A stretch of 64,000 nt of DNA, from NCBI GenBank assembly GCA_021186555.1, contig JAJKFL010000007.1, positions 26,293,177 through 26,357,176 on the forward strand. Direction: 5' to 3'. Under the pieces are notes generated by a model that was given only the letters and a program-made list of their open reading frames with translations, was not told the DNA's origin and ran no database searches. The DNA comes from Reticulitermes speratus (taxonomy: Eukaryota > Arthropoda > Insecta > Blattodea > Rhinotermitidae). Of the stretch, positions 34,501-45,064 are shown piece by piece (position 1 is the first letter of the stretch; each line of letters begins with the position of its first letter). The translations under genes were made by a program, and so were the position numbers.

Positions 34501-36445
34501 TAAAGTAAACTGTATTAAATAACAAATAATAAAGACTGTACATTTGTCGGAACACGATTTTATGTAAGGGCTGGGTGTCTATTACGGGTGAGACAGGAGT
34601 TACGTCTGACACTGCTGCGTTTACAGGGTTAGAACTTAACTTAAGGATTGCAGTATAAAATGCGATGTGGATTTGTTTGGAGACATAACATAATAATAAT
34701 AATAAAACTTTATTAACTACAACAGCAAGTACAGCAATGGAGATATACATCATTATTGAATCGTTGTGCCTTTAACCAACATCCAGGAACAATTTTAAAC
34801 AGGGCATGGTCCTGACCGTCATGTAATAGGCACATATAATTGTAATTGTAGTGAAAAAACAGACATAACATAAACCCACAAGCATATTTTGTATAAAGAC
34901 ATATTTCGTCTGTTAAAATTACGGGATTGCCTATCTGTAAATCTATAATGACAAAACATACATATTATTAAGTCTTTCAGCAAAAATGGTACACAGAAAC
35001 GGTAATAGCTACAATTTGTATTATGGCTCGTTTAAAACTTCTACTAGAGCCTGTTTAGAGGCAAAATCATTTAAAGATACACGATAAATTGTTCCCAGGA
35101 TCTTGTTTTAGGAGTTTGGCTAATTAATCCCTTCAGCTGCAAAAACAAAAATCATGTGCTTCAGATTATGAAGAAGAAAAAGAAGAAATGAAATTGGGAA
35201 GCAAAATGAACGACAGGGAGCAGAATAAGTAACATAAATAGGAGGAGAGAAAAAGTAAAAGCGGAAGGGAAGAAGAAGAATGAAAGTAGTGGGAGAAGGA
35301 GACAAGGGACAGAAAGAGAAAAATGATTCTGAAAGAGGAACATAAGTTAAAGAAGAAGAGGATGCAAGAGCAGAAGAAGAAAGACATACCATTACAGTCA
35401 TTTTATGTCACTGCAAAACACCACTCAAGGAACTCAGAATGTCTTCTGGTGATTATTAATAGACAAGGTACAATGCATCATGAGCAAACGAACAGATTGG
35501 TGTGCTATTCAGTAAGAGTCTAAGACATCAGTTACTTGTGACCACTACAGAACGTAGTCAACATCTGTAGCATCGTGCAAACACGATGGAAAATGGACCG
35601 GTGTCCATTATAACTCTGGGTGTCCAATGACTGAAATAACCTCTGTAAAGCAACCAACTGAGTAACTAGCTCCCCTCTGTGCAAACACCTTTCCTTTCTC
35701 CTTAATAACTTAGCTTAAACATAACAGTCGACTCACCACAGAAATTATTGCAACAGACTCTTCTGGACTTAATGTAAGTCAACATAAAATTAATTTATCA
35801 GTGACGATACACGGGTTCTTCTGAAACCACGAGAGGATATGTCTCTGTCTCTTTCAATTCACTTTTTGACACTTTTAGAGTGGGAAGTAGAAATCAGTTA
35901 AAGTTTGCTTGACCTGGGTGAAAATGGTTCTCCAGCTATTCAGCACCAAGTTTGATTCAAGCTGTTTCCAAGCAGTCACAGTACACACTGGGGGTTTGAG
36001 GAGGAGGGGGTCGGACCTTTTAGGTATAATAATAATAACAGTGGAAGAAAATACGTCCGTGACAGCTGAAACAATCCCCGAAAGTAAGTGCAGTTATCAG
36101 AAACATGTGAACCATACTGCAGAATCACCTTAACTTCAGAAACATGGTTATACATTGTGTGACATATATTTTCCTCAACATAACTGCGTTTACACTCTCC
36201 CAATACTTATTTAACATACGATATTTGTATTTATTCGTAACTAAATACTGCATGACAAAGGAAGTTTAACACTTTGCTACGAGGTACAGCGGCGTGTTCG
36301 TTTCTCTCGCTAGCTGTAAATGTCACCATTTCCTTATCAACAAAGAGGAACAAATTACAGGATCGCCAAATTGAACTCACAACTCTGGATCGTAAACATA
36401 CCCTAGAAAATTTAATGTTATCCATACAGTGTACGTGCTTATGTA
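34501..36445. other. Unassigned region with purine-rich tract
   Basis: A (TAA)n stretch lies at 34690-34706. From about 35165 to 35395 the plus strand is almost all A and G (agaagaagaaa-like), giving low-complexity open frames on both strands that are not genes. No recognised coding sequence. Confidence 0.45.
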
Positions 36446-36510
36446 CAATGATAAATATAACCAGCTCGTACACAAATGATAAAACATAGCACTCAAACAC
36501 CTTAATACAA

Positions 36511-36555
36511 ATCCCGACATGTTTCGATACCTTAATGCATCATCTTCAGGGGGCC
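36511..36555 (-). ncRNA. Hammerhead-like motif, left arm
   Basis: On the minus strand: stem I gcccc, core CTGAAGA (36543-36549), T, stem II gatgc/gtatc (5 bp with one wobble), GAAA, ACATGT (36517-36522), C as the cleavage base, and gggat. Stem I has three clear pairs. Confidence 0.55.
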
Positions 36556-37046
36556 ACTACATTTAAAAAACACTTAAAACACTTAAAAAACACACAGCAC
36601 AAATTTTTAAAATTTTTCGTTAAAACATTATTGTGATAACCACCACATGTTGACGCAGCAAGTTAGTTTGTCATGATTACTGTTTGTTGATGAATACATT
36701 TTGTGGAAATGGAGCATTGCAGCATACAAGCATCAAACTCGCTCACACCACAGCCTCCATCACATAAACAACGTCACATAAACGACGTCACCCAAGCAAC
36801 TGGTGCCTATTTCGATCAACTCAATTTTTGCGAAATATTTGTAATATTTTATAGGACGAAGCCCGTATGAGGCTACATGTTGAGTTTGATGCTTGTATTC
36901 TGCAACGCTCCTTTCCATAAAAATTCATTCATCAACAGACCAACTTGCTGCGTCAACATGTGGTGGTTATGACAACAATGATTGTAATGAACAATTTAAA
37001 AATTGTACTCTGTGTTTTTAAGTGCTTAAGTGTCTTTAAATGTAGT

Positions 37047-37092
37047 GGCTTCCTGAAGATGATATATTAAGGCATCGAAACATGTCGGGGTT
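37047..37092 (+). ncRNA. Hammerhead-like motif, right arm, decayed
   Basis: Core CTGAAGA (37053-37059), GAAA 37077-37080, ACATGT 37080-37085, C37086. Stem II is reduced to gat/atc and stem I relies on wobble pairs, so this copy is probably inactive. Confidence 0.45.
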
Positions 37093-37160
37093 TGTATAAA
37101 GGTGATTCAGTGTTGTGTTTTATCATTCGTGTACGAGTTGGTTGTCAACATATATCATTG

Positions 37161-37500
37161 TTTACTCTAGCAAATGTGACTAGCACTTTTTATTTCAAAA
37201 ATATATTACGCACGCTCTTACCTAACATCATTTTACACACTCAGCCAGTTCGACAGATAGTTTTCTTGCAGAATAACACAAAAAATAAGTGTCTGTGTTA
37301 GCTCCAACACTGGCACTTGTGACTGTTAAGCCGGATCCTGACGACTGACTTACTTGAAAACTACTCCATTAATTGTGTATTGTACACGAAGTTTTTTACA
37401 TAACTTCTAAGACAGCACGTTCTTGAGAGTACCGGTTAAGTCAGCAAATTTGGTAAATTAGTTGTGTTAACGCAACAAGTTGCCTAGCTTTCAAGTCGAA
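37161..37500. other. Unassigned spacer
   Basis: No recognised feature between the inverted dimer and the transposase remnant. Confidence 0.4.
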
Positions 37501-37799
37501 TTTACACTTTCGTGATTCCTTTGCCTTGTGCCACATTTACCGGCACGCAGTGGGAAATGGAGAAGTGACCAGTATTTGTAAAACAGTTCTTCGTTCCCAC
37601 GACGTGGCAGGTATCCACAAGTCACAAATGTTTGTCAAATTTTCCATCCGTGGGAACTCAGCTCTATACTGTGACATGTTTGTGACTCTGAGATTTCAGC
37701 TTTTTGTACAAGTCGAGCAGGGACATTTGGGGTGCAAACATGAGTTTTCTCACTACGAGAAGTATTGTTTATCATTGAACTTTGGTTCATATCAGATTC

Positions 37800-38315
37800 G
37801 TCAGCAGAATGTCAAACGTCACTTAGGCAACTGTTTCCTGAGTCGCGCATTTCGAATAAATCAACAAGATGTCGTACTGTTGATCGTATTAATTGACAAA
37901 GGCAGCGTGGGCGACAAAAAGCCATCCGGTCTGTCATCATTTCTCATTCATGAGACAACGACAGAAGTCCGCCTGCATTTAACACCGGCATAGAGAGAGC
38001 CATCAGAAGGCTGATTATTCAGTCGATATTGAGCTACGGATTTCGCGAAGATACACCGACGTCTGAAACTTGTACAGTGCCGGATACCAAAGAAACTGGA
38101 CAAAGAAAACATCATATGCTACTGTGAGGGGTTTCGGCAGCTTATCTGGAGTGCTGCTGATAACTTGTACCGAGTTTGCTTAAAACAATGTGTACACAAA
38201 CAAATCCCACATCCTAGAAGAACTTCAACAAAAACTGAAAGAAGCATGGCAAATACATCCCAGGCAAGGCTTCGTCGTGTTTCAGCAAACATGATCAGAA
38301 GACTGAATTTGTGTT
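37800..38315 (+). pseudogene. Internally deleted mariner-superfamily transposase (DUF4817-type)
   Basis: Near 37895 a frame reads GSVGDKKPSGLSSFLIHETTTEVR, the SGRPS linker of transposases that begin with a DUF4817-like helix-turn-helix. Then RRLIIQSILSYGF (second helix-turn-helix) and, in shifted frames, LVQC(..)KENIICYCEGFRQLIWSAADNLYRVC, which normally leads into the first catalytic Asp. Instead the sequence jumps near 38195 to SHILEELQQKLKEAW-type and RLRRVSANMIRRLNLC, the C-terminal end of such proteins. The catalytic centre is therefore deleted. Upstream sequence to about 37500 lies in a 155-codon frame and may hold the decayed N-terminus. Confidence 0.75.
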
Positions 38316-38319
38316 AACA

Positions 38320-38536
38320 TAGAAACTGCCTTCTAAAACACGTGATTGAAGGAAAGTTAGAAGGAAGGATAGAAATGACGGGAAGACGAGGAAGAAGGCG
38401 TAAGCAGCTATTGGATTACCTTTAAGAAAAAGAGAAGATACTGGAAATTGAAAGAGGAAACACTAGATGGTGCCCTGTGGGGAACTCGCTTTCGAAGAGG
38501 CTACGGACCTGTCGTAAGACAGACTACAGAATAAAT
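38320..38536 (+). mobile_element. LINE family H, 3' end
   Basis: Starts gaaactgccttctaaaacac, encoding the RNCLLKHVIEGKLEGRIEMTG-type end of ORF2 seen in reverse at 33241. It continues through ggaagacgaggaagaaggcg and gaaattgaaagaggaaacac to gtcgtaagacagactacaga and an ataaatgaa tail. One in-frame stop (attacctttaag region). It abuts the transposase remnant with almost no gap. Confidence 0.85.
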
Positions 38537-39126
38537 GAACTCGAAACAAAACTTCATCCAAGAGTTTTCCTGAGTGTCAACACCTGTAATGAAGCGGTGT
38601 GCCTACATAATGTACTGACATGCAGTGAATTACAACCGGCGGTTGGGTGACTTTTAAGATCATATTGCATTTACATAATTTTACGTGTATTAGCATTCTG
38701 ATCATCGAGTTTGGTGAAGGTATGAGTGCATAGTGACATGTAAGCAACAACAGCGCAAGGAGGAAGGACTTTAGTAAATTAACAATGGGGGAGAAACCTC
38801 TTTCCAAACTGAAAGTGAAAGCAGAATCCGTAATCTATACCCACACATCCGGGGGAAGGGTCCATCTGATTTTACAGTACATTTTGTTTTCAAGAAGGAA
38901 ATAAAAGGAAAATGTAGAACAATGTTGGACCTTAGAAATACGGTGACGTTAGATTTAAGAATTGACTGCGGAGTTCCAGACTGAGGTCCTTTGTTAGTTT
39001 TCAAAGGTATACCTATATGTATATGCATGTATGTAAACAAATTCTAGATTTTGTTTCTCTAGAGATGTATTTGTTGTTCCATACTGTATTATTTAAAGAA
39101 CCTGAAATTCTATTGGCTTTGTTTAT
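38537..39126. other. Unassigned spacer
   Basis: No recognised gene or repeat. Confidence 0.4.
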
Positions 39127-39450
39127 CTAACCTTTGACTTCGTCTCGCAGCAGTCCTTGACTTGTTATATCTATGCCTAGGTATTTTATTTTTAACACCT
39201 TTTCTGTTATCTGATCATCATTCACCAACTTACATCTTAAGGGAATTTTAGCAATTGTCATTGATTTTGTCTTTTCATTAACAATTTTCATATTGAATTT
39301 TTTTGCAGCTTTACAATAGTAGTAAAAATAGCACGCGATAAAGCACCAAACAGCAAGAGAAACACTGGAAGACCGAAGAAAAGATGGCGCCAATCCTTGG
39401 AAACTGGTTAGGAACAGGCTGAAAGCCTATCTACAAGAAGAAGAAAAAGA
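39127..39450. mobile_element. LINE fragment with 5' inversion (two parts)
   Basis: The minus strand at about 39140-39315 encodes KKFNMKIVNEKTKSMTIAK, then IPLRCKLVNDDQ, then VLKIKYLGIDIT, the conserved C-terminal region of non-LTR reverse transcriptase around the LKIKYLG motif. Immediately after it the plus strand at about 39340-39410 reads NSKRNTGRPKKRWRQSLETG, a typical LINE ORF2 C-terminus, then an agaagaagaaaaagatg tail. An RT piece inverted in front of its own 3' end is the layout left by twin priming. That both parts come from one LINE is inferred. Confidence 0.65.
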
Positions 39451-40493
39451 TGAAGAAGAAGATGTATGTATATATGAGTATGAGTGTTGCTTCTTCAAAT
39501 TTATGGTCAGCAAAAAATTACATTTTTAACTCTGTAGTAAAATGCAAGGCAACGAGATTAAGTAGTTTCAAGTCCCATGCAGAGAAGGTAGCAGTCATAT
39601 ACTATTAAAATTACACCAGCGCCATAATATGTTGCTAATGAAATTACGGTATGAAATTATTTCAAAAAAAATTTATACTTTCATTACTAAGGGTTCATAA
39701 AATGGGCACTTAAAAGTTAATAAAAGCTGAATACGGAGACTTGCAAAAGACACTTCACTCTATGTACAGGGCATCTGTTATTAGCTGTTGGTAACTCAGT
39801 GTTTTTTTGTATTGTTTAATGTCAGCATATTACCCGCAGACATTAAATGTCGTTGAAAAGAACAAAACTTGATAAAAACGATGAAAGTAAAAATAATTTA
39901 AAGCAGACGACTCTGGTACATTTTAAGATATTACATCCGCATTCGCCTCAGCACGTTAAAGTTAGCTACAGAAGACCTCAATCAGGGTAACACGTAACAC
40001 GGCTAAGACTCTAATCAAGTGTCTTCCGACTACAAGTATACAGCTTTATTGATACATTAACCTGCCCACTCAAAAACTGAAAACCAACATAAACCTTTTT
40101 CAATAAAAACCCCTTCTATTAAGTTTTTTTTTCTTTACGGTGTTGCCAGCTAAATAAGCAGATAAACTAAATTAAAAGGGAATTTTCCTCTTGCATATCT
40201 ATTGAAGAAGTTCCCACGTCTCATATAACCGTTTTACTTGTCTTGTTAATAATAATTTAAGGTTTTATTGGGTGCACTAAATAGCAGAAGATTAGAGATG
40301 AAAACGGTCTCCCTTAATGCTTATCAAGAAAGACTGACAAATAACACAGATAATATAGGCAAGTGTCCTCGCAATTAAGCTGTACTATGCTGTAACGTGT
40401 TTCCTCAGGTCCTAAAGGGAATGTTCGAATACTACCCTAAAAGGACCAAACAACTTCCTTAAATAAACCTCACTCACCAAACTGATGGTGTGT
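39451..40493. other. Unassigned AT-rich region
   Basis: No recognised feature in about 1 kb. Confidence 0.4.
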
Positions 40494-40504
40494 AACTTCA
40501 CAAG

Positions 40505-40759
40505 GTGCGGAGGCCCGGTTTCGATCCCGGGTGATCCATGTGGAATTTGCGTTGGACAAAGTGGCACTGGGACAGGTTTTTCTCCGAGTACTTTGGTTTT
40601 CCCCTGTCAATTTCATTCCACCGGTGCTCCATTAAAATGGACAAGCAGAAAAAACCTCATCATCTTCTTCATCTTCTTCCTCACAGGGTTGCACAATAAG
40701 CCTTCAAGGCTACGGTAAGTCCGTAGCATCTGCTACGGGGCCCCTTCAATAAATAAAAA
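40505..40759 (+). mobile_element. SINE group A, 5'-truncated with intact target duplication
   Basis: Begins inside the head at gtgcggaggcccggtttcga, keeps the B-box-like ggtttcgatcccggg, the body, and the 3' end (gttgcacaataagcctt, tctgctacggggcccc) with an aataaataaaaaa tail. The 11-mer aacttcacaag is exact at 40494-40504 and 40760-40770, so the truncation happened at insertion. The A box is absent, so the copy is dead for pol III. Confidence 0.95.
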
Positions 40760-40864
40760 AACTTCACAAGTTGATACAGAACAATGAAAAATCTTTTGTC
40801 TTGTATACAAAAGCCGCGGAGTATCTAACTAAATAGGTGTAACCGGTAAACATGTTTTTACTTT

Positions 40865-41085
40865 TAAATTACTGGGCTAGGCTACGAGTCACTAAGTAGC
40901 GGACTACTGGATGCAAGCCCGAATTTCGATTCCCGGCAGGGCCAGGATTTATTCTCATCAGCACCACATCCACACTGGCTCTGAGTCCTACACCGTTTAC
41001 TGTCCAGCGGATATCTGTAAATCATTCTCCCGGGGATATAGAGGCCGGAACATGAAACTCATCACTCTTCTCCATCTAGTGTTGA
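40865..41085 (+). mobile_element. SINE group C copy
   Basis: tRNA-like head from ctgggctaggctacgagtca, B-box-like aatttcgattcccggc, ggatttattctcatcagcac, cacactggctctgagtccta, ctcccggggatatagaggcc and a catctagtgttgacgttaa end. Diverged. Confidence 0.75.
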
Positions 41086-41089
41086 CGTT

Positions 41090-41454
41090 AATTCAATATT
41101 ACTTTAATCTACAAGTGCAAAATTGTGTGAGCAAATTACTGTAGGGTCTCACGTGTTTCAGAACGCTCTTTGGTTGTAGACAGCGAGGACAAATTGAGGA
41201 ACAGGAGTTTTTGTCTCGATACCGTACAGCTTAAAGCTGCAACTTGCAGGTGTAATACAAAGCTGCTAAGTACAAGAATTTCACAGATTTCATCGACCTT
41301 AATTCGACTCTGGTTTTGCAGCAAGTTGCTGCTTGTTTAATGTTGAGCGAGGGATTAAAACACAGCCTCAGTTAGACCCAACATCTATACCACGGGAAAA
41401 GTAAAACAACTATTCAAATAACTGACACAACAGACATTATTATCGCTTCCGCTG
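41090..41454. other. Unassigned spacer
   Basis: Nothing recognised. Confidence 0.4.
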
Positions 41455-41930
41455 AAGCCCACTTAACTTCTTGAGTAGCTAAATGTCCCTCAATTAGCAA
41501 AGAAGCCTCCCGTATTTCATGCAACCCGAATGTTTATCACTGTGTGCATGAGTGTATGACACTTGTCCCTACCCAGAGTCAGATCAATCCACTGCACAAA
41601 AGTCCATCCCCTTTTTAAAATCCACACGTATGATAACATACGCCCATCTACGTCTAGGTCTTCAAGGTGCCCTCTTTCCTTCAGGTTTCCCCACCAAAAC
41701 CCTGTATGTATCTCTCTTCTCCTCCATACGTTCGACATGTCCCACTGATTTAATTTTTCCAAGATCTGAACACCCGAATATATTGTAAGGAGTGAAAATT
41801 ATTAAGCTCTTCATTATACAGTTTCCTCCAGTCTCCTATTACTTCCTGCCCCTTAGGCCCACATATCTTCCTCAGCGCCCTCAACACACTCCCCCTATGT
41901 TCTTGCCGAAGCCCTTCTACATACTTGAAG
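41455..41930 (-). pseudogene. LINE family G, ORF2 C-terminus and 3' end
   Basis: Minus-strand frames in succession: RALRKICGPKGQEVIGDWRK then LYNEELNN (41750-41935), then after a shift the HVERMEEKRDTYRVLVGKPE-like region, RPRRRW-like region and LGRDKCHTLMHTVINIRV (41517-41762). It then ends at atgaaatacgggaggcttc and a degraded terminus. It parallels the 57657 copy throughout. Frameshifts make it a pseudogene. Confidence 0.85.
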
Positions 41931-42054
41931 TACATAATAAGAAACAGATATCACGTACAACGGACTGTCCTGTGATTCACCCTATATGTGTGTAAACACT
42001 GTTTCACCTAGCGACGTTTTCTGTTGCTAAGATTACATACCATTCGTGATAGAT

Positions 42055-42345
42055 GGCCGTGCCATGGCTCAGGCGGTTAGTCGCCGGCCTCTCACCACGG
42101 AGGCCCGGGTTCGATCCCAGGTCAAGTCCATGTGAGATTTGTGGTGGACAAAGTGGCACTGGGACAGGTTTTTCTCCGAGTTGTCGGTTTTCCCCTGTCA
42201 ATTTCATTCCACTGGTGCTCCATTACTTGTAAAACTTGGTAAAAAAAACTGCTCATCTTCATCACAGGGGTTGCACAATAAGCCTTAAGGCTGCGGTGCG
42301 TCCGTTGCATCAGCTGCGGGGCCCCCTCACCACAAAAAAAAAAAA
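42055..42345 (+). mobile_element. SINE group A, intact full-length copy
   Basis: Reference copy: head ggccgtgccatggctcaggc, A-box-like tggctcaggcggttagtcg, B-box-like gggttcgatccca, body ggtggacaaagtggcactgg and gacaggtttttctccgagt, then ttccactggtgctccatt. The 3' domain is gttgcacaataagccttaag, gcatcagctgcggggccccc, and an A13 tail. The 13-mer attcgtgatagat is exact at 42042-42054 and 42346-42358. Intact promoter boxes and perfect duplications mean a recent insertion. The 3' domain may be what a partner LINE recognises (inference). Confidence 0.97.
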
Positions 42346-42359
42346 ATTCGTGATAGATA

Positions 42360-42888
42360 AATGAAATGTAAGTAGGAATCATTAGCGAAAGATAGTGACA
42401 GGGGATAATAGAAGTACTCGCAGGTGAACCAGTCGCAATGCCAACAAACATCCAACGTGTAAGGAAGTAACATGGAAGCCGGGCCTCCGCAATGTGAGGA
42501 CACCGGCTGACCGACTGAGACATGTATATATATATATATATGACAGTGGTTTCTGCATTTATGAAACGTATTTCTGCAGTGTAAGTTCGTACATTTACAA
42601 ACAGTCAAAATGTGGAACTTGTTGGCAGTTTGCTAAAATATCTATCCTCTCTCTTCCCCACTTACCGCACCCTTTGCCTTCTTTCACACTTTTGAAACTT
42701 CGCCACTGTCAAAACTGTTCATAACTTGCCAGAAGTTTCCTCTTTACTTCATATAACGCCCCTCCCCCTCCCCCCCAAACGTTGAACTTCACTGCTTCCA
42801 ACTGTAACTATTCTTCATTGGCCTTGTCGCCTGCTTCATTCCGAAGAACTACGGTCTAATGCTTAACCCTTTAAAGCAACCAATCCCA
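42360..42888. other. Unassigned spacer with (TA)9
   Basis: Contains an (AT)n run at 42524-42541. No gene recognised. Confidence 0.4.
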
Positions 42889-42889
42889 T

Positions 42890-43160
42890 TACAGGCCTGG
42901 ACAGGCCCTGAGGGTTCCAGGAGGTTGAGGCTCCCAGATTTCAACATAATCGGCACATGAAGGTGGTAAGGTTGTCAGCCCTACGAACCGGCCGCATTTA
43001 CCCCCTAGGAAATTTTCCTGGTTCTCATTTCTGTTAGAGGCTGAGTCGATCCCAGGGCCATAGTGCGACCGGAAGGATTATGTCAATGACACCATCGGGA
43101 ATGGAACCCGCGACCTTCCGGCTTGTAGCGCAGTGCCTCAACCAACTGCGCCACCGTGAA
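42890..43160 (-). mobile_element. SINE group D, tRNA-derived
   Basis: The minus-strand head at about 43158 reads cacggtggcgcagttggttg with an A-box-like tggcgcagttggttgaggc, then a B-box-like gcgggttccattcccg (about 43090-43105). The body differs from groups A-C (aggattatgtcaatgac, cctaggaaattttcctggtt and tcaacataatcggcacatga on plus). The only copy in this window. No target duplication found. Confidence 0.75.
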
Positions 43161-43384
43161 TAATATAGGTCAATGTCAAGACTCGAAAAAGGTCTTCAGC
43201 AAAACTTGCTCGCTTTATAAAAATGTACGTTAAATTGTAAAATAGATGTTAGGAATTATAAGCAGAACTCCTCGATACCTACGTACAAGATCGGTCTGCT
43301 CGATATTGTAACAATCTAGTCGACTGAAATTTACATGGCTCTGAAGAAAATTTGTGACTCACTGACGTAATTATTTTACTTTGC
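43161..43384. other. Unassigned spacer
   Basis: Leads into the palindrome. Nothing recognised. Confidence 0.35.
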
Positions 43385-43430
43385 CCATTGTCTAATTTTT
43401 AATAAAGCTTTATTAAAAATTAGACAATGG
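43385..43430. repeat. 46-bp perfect palindrome with AATAAA on both strands
   Basis: ccattgtctaatttttaata... is followed by its exact reverse complement, centred on aagctt (43405-43410). AATAAA is read on each strand at the centre. The stem extends imperfectly outward (actttg on the left; acaaagt on the right after a duplicated acaatgg). Confidence 0.95.
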
Positions 43431-45064
43431 ACAATGGACAAAGTCCAAAAAAAGAAGAGTACGTCAGAGAACTCGGTCGTCGTTAATGTTCCGAATCCAT
43501 AATTCACACGACCATTTAAATATATTTTTAAAAATAAAACTATGAGGTCACCAATTCAATGACGTAATTACTATTTCATAGATTGTAAGTAACGACGTCA
43601 TGACCTAAGAGACACAGGAATATAAAAGTCACAAAACTCGTGTTATACGCAGTTATTCCTTCAAACAACAGGCTAAATAAATTTGAGGCGGGAGTCACTC
43701 TTTAGTATAAATTCCTACAGCGCCTTGAAGTATAGAAAATCCGCGGGATACGGCCGTCAGTACAATCCATCATCACCACCGTTTTATAAAAATGTCTTTA
43801 GAAGAAAAATTGACTTTTCAACAAAGAAGGAAGTTCTTCGCCTCAAGCACAGATTTGTAACGTGTTTGAGAAGCACACTCCATCATCAGCAAGTATCTCT
43901 GTGCCTTGGAAGCAGATATTGATAGCTCTAGACTGGATTCTGCAACAGTTTCACTGCAAACAATCAAATTATGTACTAATTCAAACAAGTCAATACTCTC
44001 CGATATTACGTGAAACAGATGACTGCCTCTCCAAAAAAGAAATAAATTTATTACCATATGTACATCATTTTAGACAGTTTATTCTGTTACCGTAAAAATA
44101 AAATAATTTTAACAAAACAATACAAGAAAAATAAACAAAGTACGTTTTTTTCGATAATTTTACAATGTTAAAGTTAGTTTTTTATGTATAAAGATGGTTC
44201 ATAGTGAGGCATGTAACACGTTTATAGTGTTTCATTTTATAGTGTTCAAATGTAAAATTCTATAGTCTGTATAGCTGTATATTTGTATATTATGACTTAT
44301 TCCACATCCAGTTGTCACTTCGACATGTATGTATGTATGCATGCATGTATGTATCTACGTATGTATGTAGAATTCTCAATTTTTCAAATAATACACTCCT
44401 GGTTATTATTATTTACAGACTTGAAAATTTTATCTACATGAACAGTAAACGTTGACATCGGTCATAGCAAATTCAGCAAAAAAATACGCATGCCTCATAA
44501 GTGCTCAACTCTAACCACACAACTTTTAACAAGATCACAAGACCGACAAAACATGCAGACTTCTATTTACTGGAAATATTCATGTCATAAATTTTTATTT
44601 AATGATTATATTTTAGTAATTGGCAATTTTAAAAAAACACAATACAAAAGAGCTACGGTGCTATAGCAATAAGAATAATAAATGAAATGTAACTGCGAGA
44701 TCTCACAAAAGAAGTGTATATTTTGCGTACGATTTTACATTTATTTTTAACAGTTTTATACAAAAGCCGTAATCTATATAAAATTGTGTTTGACTGAAAA
44801 TTCAAATGCTTATTTGTTGTTATTCTGTTCCGGCCTCAAGGCAATTCCTGAGGTTTCACATCTCATTTCCTCTTCTGACTATTAAGACTATAATTGTCTG
44901 GAAGATGTCGTCGATTAGCCTTGTAGGTGGTAGTGAAGTTTCTGGGTGGAAATTACTGCCTCATCTGCGGAGCAGAAAACTTCTGTCCTGAGATATGGTG
45001 GCATGTTCACCCTTCATCGGATCTGATCTAGGACTTTCTAAAACGTAATAACCTTTGAAGATAA
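43431..45064. other. Unassigned AT-rich region
   Basis: No gene recognised. Contains a (GTAT)n-like microsatellite at 44324-44369 listed separately. Confidence 0.45.
44324..44369. repeat. (ATGT)n microsatellite
   Basis: Imperfect atgt/atgc tetranucleotide run. Confidence 0.92.

Larger units (their letters stand above)
36446..37160. mobile_element. Penelope/retrozyme-like inverted dimer with a hammerhead motif in each arm
   Basis: Arms of about 290 bp at 36446-36740 and 36882-37160 are inverted copies: gtgtacgag at 37130 versus ctcgtacac at 36465; acatgtggtggttat versus its reverse; ggagcattgcag versus its reverse; gagtttgatgcttgta at 36882 versus its reverse ending at 36740. They flank a 141-bp spacer. 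Each arm has a hammerhead-like core: minus strand 36511-36555 (CTGAAGA, GAAACATGTC) and plus strand 37047-37092 (CTGAAGA, GAAACATGTC). No transposase or RT sequence lies inside. Arm divergence suggests age. Confidence 0.8.

Noticed and set aside
35120-35401. Overlapping Phe/Ser-rich minus-strand frames
   Set aside because: Low-complexity translation of a purine tract; could mimic a membrane protein but has no other support.
42004-42523. Open frames across the SINE at 42055
   Set aside because: Translated SINE sequence; the same frames appear in other SINE copies.
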